NCBI GenBank assembly: GCA_023301005.1
Contig: JALZVK010000035.1
Location: forward strand, 1-39,268
Direction: 5' to 3'
DNA from: Saprospiraceae bacterium
GTDB lineage: Bacteria; Bacteroidota; Bacteroidia; Chitinophagales; Saprospiraceae
Length of the DNA: 39,268 nucleotides
A program made the position numbers and the translations under genes. Below, piece after piece: positions 17,417 through 25,480 of this stretch. Every line of letters begins with the position of its first letter. The stretch's first letter is position 1. Under the pieces are notes generated by a model that saw nothing but the letters and a program-made list of their open reading frames with translations, was not told the origin of the DNA and did not search any database.

Positions 17417-17466
17417 ATTGGTTTAACTAATTGATTCGTTAATTTTTCGTTTTATTTCAGATACTA

Positions 17467-18309
17467 TCAAGGCTTACTTATCATTTCCCTTTTCTCTTTT
17501 GCTTCTGAATTTTTTATCACCCTACGGGAAATAATAATACTTACTTCGTATAACATAAATAATGGAATACCAATTAAAAATTGAGTAACCACATCAGGCG
17601 GTGTAACGACAGCCGCTAATATCAAAATAATAATAATAGAATGTCTTCGATATTTTTTCAAAAACTCAGGTGTAACCAATCCTATTTTAGATAAAAAATA
17701 AACGGCTACGGGTAATTGAAAAACTATTCCTGTAGGAAATGTAAATATGATAATCGAAGAAACATATTCCGATAAGTTCGGCTCAAAATTTTCAGCCGAA
17801 ACCATAAACTCATAGTTCGCTAAAAATGTAATTGCAAATGGACAAATCACAAAATACCCAAATGACACACCTGCTATAAAAAGAGAAGAACATGAAAAAA
17901 CAATTCCTCTTGCAGCTCTTAATTCATTTTTAAGCAAAGCAGGTTTTATAAATCGCCACAACTCCCAAAATATATATGGAAACGTAAGCATCAATGCAAA
18001 TATAACCGACGCTCTAATATGTGTTAAAAAGGCTTCAGTAGGAGCTTTGATATCAAATGTAAATGTGGGTGGATAAAAACAAGTTGCTTCCGATAATTGA
18101 CAGAAGAACCGATAAGTAGGAAAATCTTTTTCCTTTGGCCATGTCAAGATGAAATTCATAAAATCATCAGCAATAAATATAACAATTGCAAAGACTAACA
18201 ATGCAATTACAGATCTGACCAAATGCCAGCGCAAGGCTTCCAAATGGTCTAAAAAGGACATCTCGTCCTCTTCTTTCATATTATCTACATCGACTTGGTC
18301 TAATGCCAT
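17467..18309 (-). CDS. tatC: Sec-independent protein translocase TatC
   Basis: TatC is the multi-spanning receptor of the twin-arginine pathway that exports folded proteins. The signature start MSFLDHLEALRWHLVRSVIALLVFAIVIF and the motif MLTFPYIFWELWRFIKPALLKNE are present, as is GVSFGYFVICPFAITFLANY. Six membrane helices are visible across about residues 30-255. The protein is 280 residues, with a short acidic N-terminal extension (MALDQVDVDNMKEED) common in Bacteroidota. No tatA gene is in the window. The ABC ATPase lies upstream on the same strand after 197 bases. Confidence 0.96.
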   Translation of the reverse strand: MALDQVDVDNMKEEDEMSFLDHLEALRWHLVRSVIALLVFAIVIFIADDFMNFILTWPKEKDFPTYRFFCQLSEATCFYPPTFTFDIKAPTEAFLTHIRASVIFALMLTFPYIFWELWRFIKPALLKNELRAARGIVFSCSSLFIAGVSFGYFVICPFAITFLANYEFMVSAENFEPNLSEYVSSIIIFTFPTGIVFQLPVAVYFLSKIGLVTPEFLKKYRRHSIIIILILAAVVTPPDVVTQFLIGIPLFMLYEVSIIISRRVIKNSEAKEKREMISKP

Positions 18310-18400
18310 TGATTAAATTTTGCATAAAAATAATGAGAATTTTGTAAGGATGAGTATGAATGGGGAACTATACGAAAAAAATTACTTAACGATGATGAAT

Positions 18401-18445
18401 TAAGTGTATAAGTTTATGGGTGTATAAGTGTATATGTTGTCGAAT
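18401..18445 (+). repeat. Dispersed repeat, copy 1 (GTGTATA...GTTGTCGAAT)
   Basis: taagtgtataagtttatgggtgtataagtgtatatgttgtcgaat shares its layout with the reverse complement of 30956-30996, including GTGTATA-x-GTTGTCGAAT. It is rich in GTGTATA units and lies between the ABC ATPase gene and tatC. Confidence 0.55.
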
Positions 18446-18506
18446 ACATTAGATCTTTTTTATAGGTGATGTATCATTTTAAATAAATTGCATATAAACT
18501 TATCAC

Positions 18507-19163
18507 TTAAATAGATGACTTTCCTTTTTTCTCTTTCTTCTTTTTATAATCCAAAATACTAAGCGTTGCATCACAGAAATCATAATCTGCTTCTACATTA
18601 GAAGCAATAATGGTTAAACGATTCCCTGCATACTTTTTTACTAAATCTCGATACCATTCCATGCCTTGCATATCCAAATTAGTAGTAGGTTCATCCAACA
18701 ACAATAATGAAGAATCGGAACAAATAGAAAGCACTAATTTCAAACGTTGCTTCATTCCCGATGAAAAATATCGAACTGGTTTATTCTTTGATTTTTCAAA
18801 ACCTAAAATTTGAATTAAATCTTCTACTTGAAGTCCCTCTAAGAAAGGTTTAAATTTTTGATGAAAAAGAATAGCTTCTTTGAGGGTAAATTCTTCGATG
18901 AGTTCTATATAAGGTGCGGAGTAACTGATATGTTTATACACCTCGTCAATATCTAATTTTTCATTTTTAAATAAAAAATCCACTTTGCCTTTAGAGGGAG
19001 ACAAGTGTCCCGCCAATACTTTTAGCAAAGTGGATTTCCCAGAACCATTAGGCCCTAAGATGGCATATTTTTTTCCCGCTTCAAATGTGAAATCTATTCC
19101 TCTAAAAATCCATTCGTAGCGGTATCTTTTAGCAACACTATGAAAGGATACTTCCATTTCCAT
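18507..19163 (-). CDS. ABC transporter ATP-binding protein
   Basis: A complete nucleotide-binding domain of 218 residues: Walker A GPNGSGKST (37-45), signature SSGMKQR (134-140), Walker B LLLLDEP (153-159) and the D-loop NLD. No permease gene is adjacent. The start overlaps the end of lpxA by 26 bases (20 if the second Met is used), showing translational linkage to lipid A genes. The C-terminus is a Lys-rich tail. The partner membrane protein and substrate are unknown; the short exporter-type ATPase resembles those of ABC-2 systems. Confidence 0.9.
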   Translation of the reverse strand: MEMEVSFHSVAKRYRYEWIFRGIDFTFEAGKKYAILGPNGSGKSTLLKVLAGHLSPSKGKVDFLFKNEKLDIDEVYKHISYSAPYIELIEEFTLKEAILFHQKFKPFLEGLQVEDLIQILGFEKSKNKPVRYFSSGMKQRLKLVLSICSDSSLLLLDEPTTNLDMQGMEWYRDLVKKYAGNRLTIIASNVEADYDFCDATLSILDYKKKKEKKGKSSI

Positions 19164-19965
19164 TGACTCTTATTTTAGGGCTAGCATTAGTGTGACGATA
19201 TCCTCTTATGATTCCTCTATCCGCATCTTTGATAAAGTCTAAAATATTTTTTCGTTCTGGAGTTTCAACTAGAGTCTCTTTTATCACTTTTAATGCTTGT
19301 GATGTATTATGTCCTTGTTGAAAAAGAACTCGATAAATATTTTGAATATTTTTTCTTTGATCAAGAGTAAATCCCTTTCTTTTCAATCCTGTTGAATTAA
19401 GACCTACATAAGAAAGCGGTTCTCTAGCAGCCGTAATATAAGGAGGTATATCTTTTCGCACTAAGGAACCTCCGCCAACCATTACATGATCTCCAATTCT
19501 AACAAACTGATGTACAGCAGTTAATCCACCAAGCGTTGTTTTAGGTCCTATTTGAATATGTCCTGCAAGGGTAACATTATTAGCCAAAACACATCGTTCA
19601 TTAATAATACAATCATGAGCGATATGACAGTAAGCCATAATTAAGCAATTATCTTTGATAACTGTTTTCATATTAGCAGTTGTACCAATATTGATAGTAC
19701 AGTATTCACGGATGGAAACATTGTTTCCAATTTCTAAAAAAGTTCGCTCTCCTTTATATTTCAAATCTTGAGGAATTGTTCCAAGTATAGCTCCAGGAAA
19801 AACTTTACAATTCTCTCCTAATCGAGTTCCATTCATAATTACAGCATTCGGACTAATCTCCGAGTTATCACCAATTACTACATCTTTTTCGATAGTAACG
19901 AATGCTCCAATTTTTACATTTTTTCCAATTTTAGCTTCAGGATGAATATTTGTTATTATACTCAT
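19138..19965 (-). CDS. lpxA: Acyl-ACP--UDP-N-acetylglucosamine O-acyltransferase LpxA
   Basis: LpxA makes the first committed acyl transfer in lipid A synthesis. Residues 1-185 form a left-handed beta-helix of hexapeptide repeats (IHPEAKIGKNVKIGAFVTIEKDVVIG). The catalytic-His region is visible in AYCHIAHDCIINERCVLANNVTLAGHIQIG, with GGLTAVHQFVRIGDHVMVGGGSLVRKDIPPY after it. The helical C-terminal domain follows (LKRKGFTLDQRKNIQNIYRVLF). The length of 275 is slightly above the E. coli enzyme. It lies 59 bases after lpxC-fabZ and overlaps the next ABC ATPase gene. Confidence 0.96.
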   Translation of the reverse strand: MSIITNIHPEAKIGKNVKIGAFVTIEKDVVIGDNSEISPNAVIMNGTRLGENCKVFPGAILGTIPQDLKYKGERTFLEIGNNVSIREYCTINIGTTANMKTVIKDNCLIMAYCHIAHDCIINERCVLANNVTLAGHIQIGPKTTLGGLTAVHQFVRIGDHVMVGGGSLVRKDIPPYITAAREPLSYVGLNSTGLKRKGFTLDQRKNIQNIYRVLFQQGHNTSQALKVIKETLVETPERKNILDFIKDADRGIIRGYRHTNASPKIRVNGNGSILS

Positions 19966-20024
19966 GATATTTTTTCTTTAAACAATAGTTTAGTGGATGT
20001 TTGTAATTGGTTTTAATAATTTAA

Positions 20025-21416
20025 CTATTGGCTTCTTTTTACGATTTGTGCAGTAAGCTCTCCTTCTGATACTATTCGATTACCTACATAAGCTGTTCCT
20101 TGCATGTGACAAATTCCTCTTCGGATAGGTGATAATAATTCCATTTTAAAAATAATAGTATCACCAGGAACGACTTTATATTTGAATTTCGTATTGTCTA
20201 TTTTTAAAAAATAAGTATCCCAGTTTTCAGGATCAGGAACTGTTGATAATGCTAAGATTCCACCTGTTTGAGCTAATGCTTCTATTTGGAGTACTCCAGG
20301 CATTACAGGATTGTTTGGGAAATGCCCTTGAAAGAACTGCTCATTAAAAGTGACATTTTTAATTCCAACTACATGAGATTCACTCAGTTCTATTATCTTA
20401 TCAATCAATAAAAATGGATAACGATGCGGTAATCTTTTAGCTATTTCTACTACATCATAAATTGGATCTATATTAGGATTATATCTTGGTTTGTTTTTAA
20501 GTTTGCGTTGCTCAACAAATTTTTGTTTTAATATTTTAGCAAACTCTATATTAACTCTATGTCCAGGTTTAGTCGCAACTATTTTACCTTTTATAGGTTT
20601 TCCTATCAACGCCATGTCGCCGATCACATCCAATAATTTATGACGAGCAGGTTCATTCTCAAATCGCAACTCCACCGTATTCAGTATTCCTTCTTTCTCT
20701 ACCTTGATACTTTTCTTACCCAACTTTTTGGCTAGAGCATTCAACTCTTTAGGTTTCATGATTCTATCCACTATAACGATAGCATTATCCAAATCGCCCC
20801 CTTTGATTAAATTTTGTTTTAAGAGTTGTTCTAATTCATGTAAAAAAACGAAAGTTCTGCATGGAGCAATCTCTTTTTTATAATCTTCAAGTGACGATAG
20901 CGATGCATATTGATGACCTAAAACTGGCGATTGAAAATCAATCATTGTTGTTATCTCAAAACCATCATAAGGCAACACCATCAACTCAGCACCTGTCGCT
21001 TCATCTTTATATGAGATTTGTTCTTCTATAACAAAGTATTCTCGCTCTGCATCTAATTCTTCTTTCCCTGCTCTACTTAGTTTTTTTACAAAATCTAAAC
21101 CGCTACCATCCATAATAGGAGTTTCAGGTCCATCGATTTCGATTAATACATTATCAATTTGAAGTCCAGTCAATACAGATAAAGTATGTTCGACCGTACT
21201 TATACGAGCCTCTCCACTAGCTATAGTTGTACCTCTATTAGTAGCAACAACTCTATTGACATCAGAAGGAATAATAGGCTGTTCTTCTAAATCTATTCTT
21301 TTCCATTTATATCCATGATTAGCTGGTGCAGGTCGAAAAGTCATTTTTACTTCTTTGCCTGTGTGCAATCCTACACCTTTAATGGAGACCGCTTTCTTTA
21401 TTGTAGTTTGTTTCAT
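20025..21416 (-). CDS. lpxC-fabZ: Bifunctional LpxC deacetylase / FabZ dehydratase
   Basis: This is a fusion typical of Bacteroidota. Residues 1-305 are LpxC, the zinc deacetylase committing UDP-acyl-GlcNAc to lipid A; ligands are H77 (TVEHTLS), H259 and D263 (HKLLD), with the general acid H286 (PGHR). Residues about 320-463 are FabZ, the 3-hydroxyacyl-ACP dehydratase, with catalytic H365 (QGHFPNNPVMPG) and E379 (QIEALAQ). All key residues are intact. The gene lies between lpxD and lpxA, all on the minus strand. A 302-base gap to lpxD contains an inverted repeat, so lpxC-fabZ may have its own promoter. Confidence 0.97.
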   Translation of the reverse strand: MKQTTIKKAVSIKGVGLHTGKEVKMTFRPAPANHGYKWKRIDLEEQPIIPSDVNRVVATNRGTTIASGEARISTVEHTLSVLTGLQIDNVLIEIDGPETPIMDGSGLDFVKKLSRAGKEELDAEREYFVIEEQISYKDEATGAELMVLPYDGFEITTMIDFQSPVLGHQYASLSSLEDYKKEIAPCRTFVFLHELEQLLKQNLIKGGDLDNAIVIVDRIMKPKELNALAKKLGKKSIKVEKEGILNTVELRFENEPARHKLLDVIGDMALIGKPIKGKIVATKPGHRVNIEFAKILKQKFVEQRKLKNKPRYNPNIDPIYDVVEIAKRLPHRYPFLLIDKIIELSESHVVGIKNVTFNEQFFQGHFPNNPVMPGVLQIEALAQTGGILALSTVPDPENWDTYFLKIDNTKFKYKVVPGDTIIFKMELLSPIRRGICHMQGTAYVGNRIVSEGELTAQIVKRSQ

Positions 21417-21718
21417 GAATGATATTTAGGTTTTTAGGTCTAAATTCCCCCCTAAAAACGTCTTTCAATTTTTAAAAATTTGAACAAAGATAACGAAGTT
21501 GTTTAAAAGCGATTGATATTTTCAAAAGAACTTACTTGTGACTCTTCGAGTCCTATTTTTTTATTTTAAAAATTATAAATAAGACTCGAAGAGTCACAGA
21601 TATATTAATAGACAGTTTAGATGCAGTCATTCCCCTATACTAACTTGGAAAAGTTTATAAAAAAAAATAAAGTTTTGAGTTCAAGTTAGAAGGCAATTTT
21701 TCATTTTCAATTATTGTA
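21417..21718. other. Intergenic region between lpxD and lpxC-fabZ
   Basis: This 302-base gap holds no gene. A 16-bp perfect inverted repeat (tgtgactcttcgagtc / gactcgaagagtcaca, 21537-21598) dominates it. Both arms are themselves nearly palindromic. No T-run follows on either strand. Confidence 0.7.
21537..21598. repeat. Inverted repeat TGTGACTCTTCGAGTC
   Basis: Arms at 21537-21552 and 21583-21598 are exact reverse complements around a 30-base AT-rich loop. Each arm contains GACTC...GAGTC, so it can pair with itself or with the other arm. Confidence 0.75.
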
Positions 21719-22747
21719 TTATTCCTTAGTCTTTTCCTTTTTTAACTTATCAATATCTTTTACTATTTGTGGTAATTTTCTAAAAATATTATACGAACGA
21801 ATATAATCGAAATAAGGCAAATGCGGATAACCATAAATGGTACTTCCTTCTTCCTTTACACTTCTTGACACTCCTGTTCCTGCTTGCACTTTTACCTTAT
21901 CTGCAACTTCGATATGTCCCACAAATCCAACTTGTCCTCCGACCATACAACCTTCACCTATCTTCGTACTTCCCGCAATTCCTGATTGAGCTGCGATGAC
22001 TGTATTTTTTTTAATCTCAACATTATGGGCAACCATAATGAGGTTGTCTAATTTTACTCCTTGTCGAATTACAGTAGAACCCATTGTTCCTCTATCAATT
22101 GTAGAATTGGCTCCAATCTCTATATCATCTTCTAACAATACATTTCCAATTTGAGCAATCTTCTTATAAGTACCATCTTCTTGTGGAGCAAAACCAAAAC
22201 CATCACCACCTATTACGACATTAGAATGCAGAATACAATTATTTCCGATAACACAATCATAATGAATTTTCACACCTGAATAAATCGTAACATCATTTCC
22301 AAGTTTAGCATTTTTCCCTACAAAGACTTGCGCTTGAAGAGAACAATTATCTCCAATTACGACACCTTCTTCGATTACTACAAATGGTCCGATGGAAACA
22401 TTCTCTCCAATTTTAGCAGATTCATGTACCACAGCTTGAGGAGAAATTCCAGTACCTTGATTTGTCTTCTGACTAAATTTTTCTAACAAAAATGAGACAG
22501 ACTTATATACATCTTCTACCCGAATCAATGTAGCATTGACTGGTTGTGAAGGTTTAAAATCGTTACTAACTAAAATGATTGCAGCTTGGGTGGTATAAAC
22601 GTAATGTTCATATTTTGGATTGGCATAAAAACAAATAGAATCCTTTGTAGCTTCTTCTATTTTACCAGGTTGACTCACCATGACATCGGGATTGCCTTCG
22701 ATTGAACCATTCAATAATTGAGCAAGTTCTTTAGCTGAAATTTTCAT
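21719..22747 (-). CDS. lpxD: UDP-3-O-acylglucosamine N-acyltransferase LpxD
   Basis: LpxD adds the second acyl chain in lipid A synthesis. The N-terminal uridine-binding domain (about 1-100) shows KISAKELAQLLNGSIEGNPDVMV and DSICFYANPKYEHYVYTTQAAIILV. Hexapeptide repeats (about 105-320) include HYDCVIGNNCILHSNVVIGGDGFGFAP and the catalytic-His segment NLIMVAHNVEIKKN. The C-terminal helix ends LPQIVKDIDKLKKEK. At 342 residues it is full length. It is first in the minus-strand lipid A group and diverges from hemC. Confidence 0.96.
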   Translation of the reverse strand: MKISAKELAQLLNGSIEGNPDVMVSQPGKIEEATKDSICFYANPKYEHYVYTTQAAIILVSNDFKPSQPVNATLIRVEDVYKSVSFLLEKFSQKTNQGTGISPQAVVHESAKIGENVSIGPFVVIEEGVVIGDNCSLQAQVFVGKNAKLGNDVTIYSGVKIHYDCVIGNNCILHSNVVIGGDGFGFAPQEDGTYKKIAQIGNVLLEDDIEIGANSTIDRGTMGSTVIRQGVKLDNLIMVAHNVEIKKNTVIAAQSGIAGSTKIGEGCMVGGQVGFVGHIEVADKVKVQAGTGVSRSVKEEGSTIYGYPHLPYFDYIRSYNIFRKLPQIVKDIDKLKKEKTKE

Positions 22748-22787
22748 AGATGTATGTTCTAAAATTTGATAAGTCTAAAATTGACCG

Positions 22788-22795
22788 CAAAGGTA
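22788..22795 (-). promoter_or_regulatory. -7 box for lpxD
   Basis: On the minus strand TACCTTTG matches TAnnTTTG, about 41 bases before the lpxD start codon. No clear TTTG box was found further upstream. Confidence 0.4.
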
Positions 22796-22846
22796 ATAAA
22801 TATGAAACGTATTTTTTCTGTATCCATTTTTTTAGAAGAGAGAGGA

Positions 22847-22917
22847 GAGATCGTTTTACTGAGAGAAGGAGGGACATCTCTTATCTCTCTTCCCTCATCT
22901 CTCAGTAAAATGATCTC
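22847..22917. repeat. Inverted repeat in the lpxD-hemC divergent region
   Basis: gagatcgttttactgagaga... and ...tctctcagtaaaatgatctc pair over about 28 bases with few mismatches, separated by an AGAG/CTCT-rich loop. It lies between the two divergent -7 boxes. Confidence 0.65.
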
Positions 22918-22981
22918 AAAAATCATTTCTACTTTTTTTGTAAAAAAAATCTTACTGTATTCTTTCTATTATTCATATAGT

Positions 22982-22989
22982 TATATTTG
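22982..22989 (+). promoter_or_regulatory. -7 box for hemC
   Basis: TATATTTG, followed by CCC, lies 28 bases before the hemC ATG. The same TATATTTGCCC string occurs at 32104. No good TTTG box at -33. Confidence 0.5.
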
Positions 22990-23017
22990 CCCACTAAATT
23001 TGTAGGAATCAAAATAC

Positions 23018-23926
23018 ATGGAATCAAAAAAAATAAAAATAGGAACACGGGGAAGTCGCTTAGCATTATGGCAAGCTGACTTTTTGCAAAATCAATTATC
23101 TGATATTGGAGTGGAATCCGAATTAGTTATCATCAAAACTAAAGGTGACCAAATCCAACATTTAGGTTTTGATAAAATGGAAGGTAAAGGTTTCTTTACT
23201 AAAGAAATAGAAGATGCATTGTTGCGAGGCGATATTGATATGGCAGTTCATTCTATGAAAGATATGCCTACCTCTCAACCTGAAGGTTTGGTCATCACCG
23301 CAGTTTCGTATCGAGAAGATCCATCTGATTGGTTATTGATTCGAAAAGAATCTATGGACGGTAATATGGATTTGAGACTGAAGGAAGGTGCAATTGTTGG
23401 AACTTCATCTGCAAGACGAAAAGCTCAAATGTTGAATTTTAGAAGTGATATTGGCTTGCAAGATATTCGTGGAAATGTTCCTACTAGAATTGAAAAATTA
23501 CGGAATGGTGATTTTGATGCGATTCTTTTGGCAGGTGCTGGAGTGACTCGATTACAATTGGATGTTTCAGATTTAGAAGTTATAAAATTCAATGTCAAAG
23601 AATTTGTACCTGCTCCTGCTCAAGGTGTTTTAGCTTTTCAAACTTGTAAAGGAGATAAAGCGACTCGTCGTATTTTACAAAAAATACATCATTCCGATGT
23701 AGCGGAAGTTACTAATATCGAGCGTAAAGTTTTACAACTTTTGGATGGTGGTTGCCAACTCCCAATGGGCGCATATTGCGAAAAAGATACGATGGGGAAT
23801 TTTCATCTTTGGGTAGCTAGTGCAGATGCTTGGGATGGAGAATTGAAAAAAGTACGCTTGTCTTCAAGTACTAGTTTTGAATTGGCGGAAAATGCAATTA
23901 AGAAATTAAATGTTAGTAATTTATAA
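23018..23926 (+). CDS. hemC: Hydroxymethylbilane synthase (porphobilinogen deaminase) HemC
   Basis: HemC polymerises four porphobilinogens into hydroxymethylbilane for heme synthesis. Visible features are KIGTRGSRLALWQA (8-20), the catalytic Asp in HSMKDMP (D82), IVGTSSARRKAQ (126-136) and DIRGNVPTRIEKL (149-161). The dipyrromethane cofactor Cys is in LLDGGCQLPMG (C246). At 302 residues the enzyme is complete. No other heme gene is adjacent in the window; the next genes are the exonuclease-fold pair, 77 bases downstream. Confidence 0.97.
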   Translation: MESKKIKIGTRGSRLALWQADFLQNQLSDIGVESELVIIKTKGDQIQHLGFDKMEGKGFFTKEIEDALLRGDIDMAVHSMKDMPTSQPEGLVITAVSYREDPSDWLLIRKESMDGNMDLRLKEGAIVGTSSARRKAQMLNFRSDIGLQDIRGNVPTRIEKLRNGDFDAILLAGAGVTRLQLDVSDLEVIKFNVKEFVPAPAQGVLAFQTCKGDKATRRILQKIHHSDVAEVTNIERKVLQLLDGGCQLPMGAYCEKDTMGNFHLWVASADAWDGELKKVRLSSSTSFELAENAIKKLNVSNL

Positions 23927-24003
23927 AAATAATATTTTTACAAAACAAAATTGATGAGTCAAAAACTCATCAATCATAGTTCATCACTTATCACTAAAAA
24001 ATC

Positions 24004-24588
24004 ATGTATCTACTCTTTCACATCAACGCAACAGGACGACCTAAAAAATGGAATGTTCCAGCAAGTGACACTTTCTTTTGGCCTCGATTATTACAAATCG
24101 CTTGGCAACAATATGATGAAGATGGAAAACTTCTAAGCTCTGAAGATTTTATCATCAAACCTGAAGGTTACGATATTCCTATTGAAGTAGAACAGTTTAC
24201 AAAAATATCTCCCGACCGTGCTCATACAGAAGGAGTACCGATGGAAGATGTGTTAAGACAGTTTTCAAAATTGGTAGACAATACAAAGTATATTGTTACT
24301 CATAATACAAGGCTCGCTGCCAATGTAATAGAAGCAGAATGTATTCGTAAAAATATTCCTTCTCGATTGATGGCTTCGGAATTGGTTTCTGTTATGCAAG
24401 AGGCAACTTACTTTTGTAAGATACCCGCAAAAGGAGGAACTAAATATAAATGGCCTTCACTTCAAGAGATTCACATGGCTTGTTATAATTCTCATTTTGC
24501 TGATGCCTTTGATGCAAAAGTAAATGTTCAAGCACTTGCTAATTGTTTCTTTTATTTAGTAAAAAAAGAAGAGATAGATTTATTCTAA
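24004..24588 (+). CDS. DnaQ/RNase T-fold protein with all DEDDh catalytic residues replaced (pseudo-exonuclease)
   Basis: The overall pattern is that of Bacteroidota 3'-5' exonucleases of the DnaQ type (MYLxFDTETTGxPxxW...WPRxxQxAWxxYDxxG...FIIxPEG...). Here every catalytic position differs: ExoI FDTET is FHINA, the ExoII Asp of HNxxFD is missing in THNTRLAANV, and ExoIII HDAxxD reads FDAKVN. Surrounding fold residues are well kept (WPRLLQIAWQQYDEDG, EDFIIKPEGY, FCKIPAKGGTKYKWPSLQEIH). The 194-residue frame is intact. It is probably a binding or scaffold protein that no longer cleaves DNA. The next gene begins two bases after its stop codon, so both are likely translated from one mRNA. Confidence 0.75.
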   Translation: MYLLFHINATGRPKKWNVPASDTFFWPRLLQIAWQQYDEDGKLLSSEDFIIKPEGYDIPIEVEQFTKISPDRAHTEGVPMEDVLRQFSKLVDNTKYIVTHNTRLAANVIEAECIRKNIPSRLMASELVSVMQEATYFCKIPAKGGTKYKWPSLQEIHMACYNSHFADAFDAKVNVQALANCFFYLVKKEEIDLF

Positions 24589-24590
24589 CA

Positions 24591-25274
24591 ATGAACTTAC
24601 AAAAATTACAACAGTACATTTCTGAGTATAAAATTTTCCTTAAAAATAATCGAGATTATTTTGCGGAGCATAAATGGGAGTCTCTAAAAAACTTCCAAGA
24701 CAATTGGGATATTGATGCTGCTGATTTTGGAAAAATGTATGACGCTTCATTTCAAAATAATCAAACTCGTACACTTTGGAAAGGCGATAATTTTTTTCCA
24801 AAAGAAATGATGTTGAAGTTTATTAAACTCTCTCCTGATTTTACTCGCAATATGTTTCGTGATTTATTTGATGAAAAAAAAGATGCTGTAAATCGAATTA
24901 CTCGTTTTCAATTTTTGTGCGATACGTTACTCGAAGAATATAAATTGGCTAAACCGCTTACCATTGAGAATAATCATTTTCATCAAGAGAATCATATCAT
25001 CACTATGTATTTAGGATTTCGTTATCCGCAGCAGTACACCCTTTTTCAATATCCTCCTTTCGGGCGAACGATGGAAAAATTTGGAAGTACCAATGTTCCA
25101 ACTGCATTTGACATTGGTCGGTTTATTAAAATTGTTCGGACTATAAATACGTTTATCCAAAAAGACCAAGAGTTAGTTGCTATTCAAAAAAAGAAGTTGA
25201 ATCCAAAAATCCATTTTATGGATGACACTTTATTATTGGTCAATGATTTCTATTGTTATACTGGTAGGAATTAA
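24591..25274 (+). CDS. Protein resembling the N-terminal region of McrB-type AAA ATPases, stand-alone
   Basis: The track starts at a TTG inside the upstream gene; the ATG at 24591 is two bases after its stop and gives 227 residues. The text LKNFQDNWDIDAADFGKMYDAS, FPKEMMLKFIKLSPDFTRNMFRDLFDEKKDAVNRITRFQFLCDTLLEEYK and NHIITMYLGFRYPQQYTLFQYPPFGRTM resembles, from memory, the N-terminal region seen ahead of the AAA domain in Bacteroidota McrB-like proteins. No Walker motifs or ATPase domain follow; 206 bases of apparently noncoding DNA do. It may be a normal stand-alone version or a truncated gene. Function unknown. It is co-oriented with the pseudo-exonuclease. Confidence 0.55.
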   Translation: MNLQKLQQYISEYKIFLKNNRDYFAEHKWESLKNFQDNWDIDAADFGKMYDASFQNNQTRTLWKGDNFFPKEMMLKFIKLSPDFTRNMFRDLFDEKKDAVNRITRFQFLCDTLLEEYKLAKPLTIENNHFHQENHIITMYLGFRYPQQYTLFQYPPFGRTMEKFGSTNVPTAFDIGRFIKIVRTINTFIQKDQELVAIQKKKLNPKIHFMDDTLLLVNDFYCYTGRN

Positions 25275-25480
25275 AAAACGCTGTGCAACTCTGCGCCAAA
25301 CTCACTTACTAACGCTGCTGTAAAATCAAGTCACATTTTCAGTTACAACTTTTTCCTCTGCCAATCTGCTACGCAAAAATTATTTTCTCTGCCAAAAAAT
25401 GTAGCATTTAGAAATGGAACGTTTTATGTACGCAGGCAAGCAATGCTTTATATTAAGCATCGACAAAAAAGTATAATGCC

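Noticed and set aside
22766-23005. 79-residue plus-strand ORF between lpxD and hemC
   Set aside because: It covers both predicted divergent promoters and an inverted repeat, uses low-complexity Ser/Ile/Leu text and matches no family. Treated as chance.
23951-24136. 61-residue ORF overlapping the start of the pseudo-exonuclease
   Set aside because: It lies in another frame over a better-supported gene and shows no conserved motif.
25275-25480. Possible continuation of the McrB-like gene into an ATPase domain
   Set aside because: I saw no Walker-like text or long frame in this 206-base stretch, so no extended or frameshifted gene is claimed.
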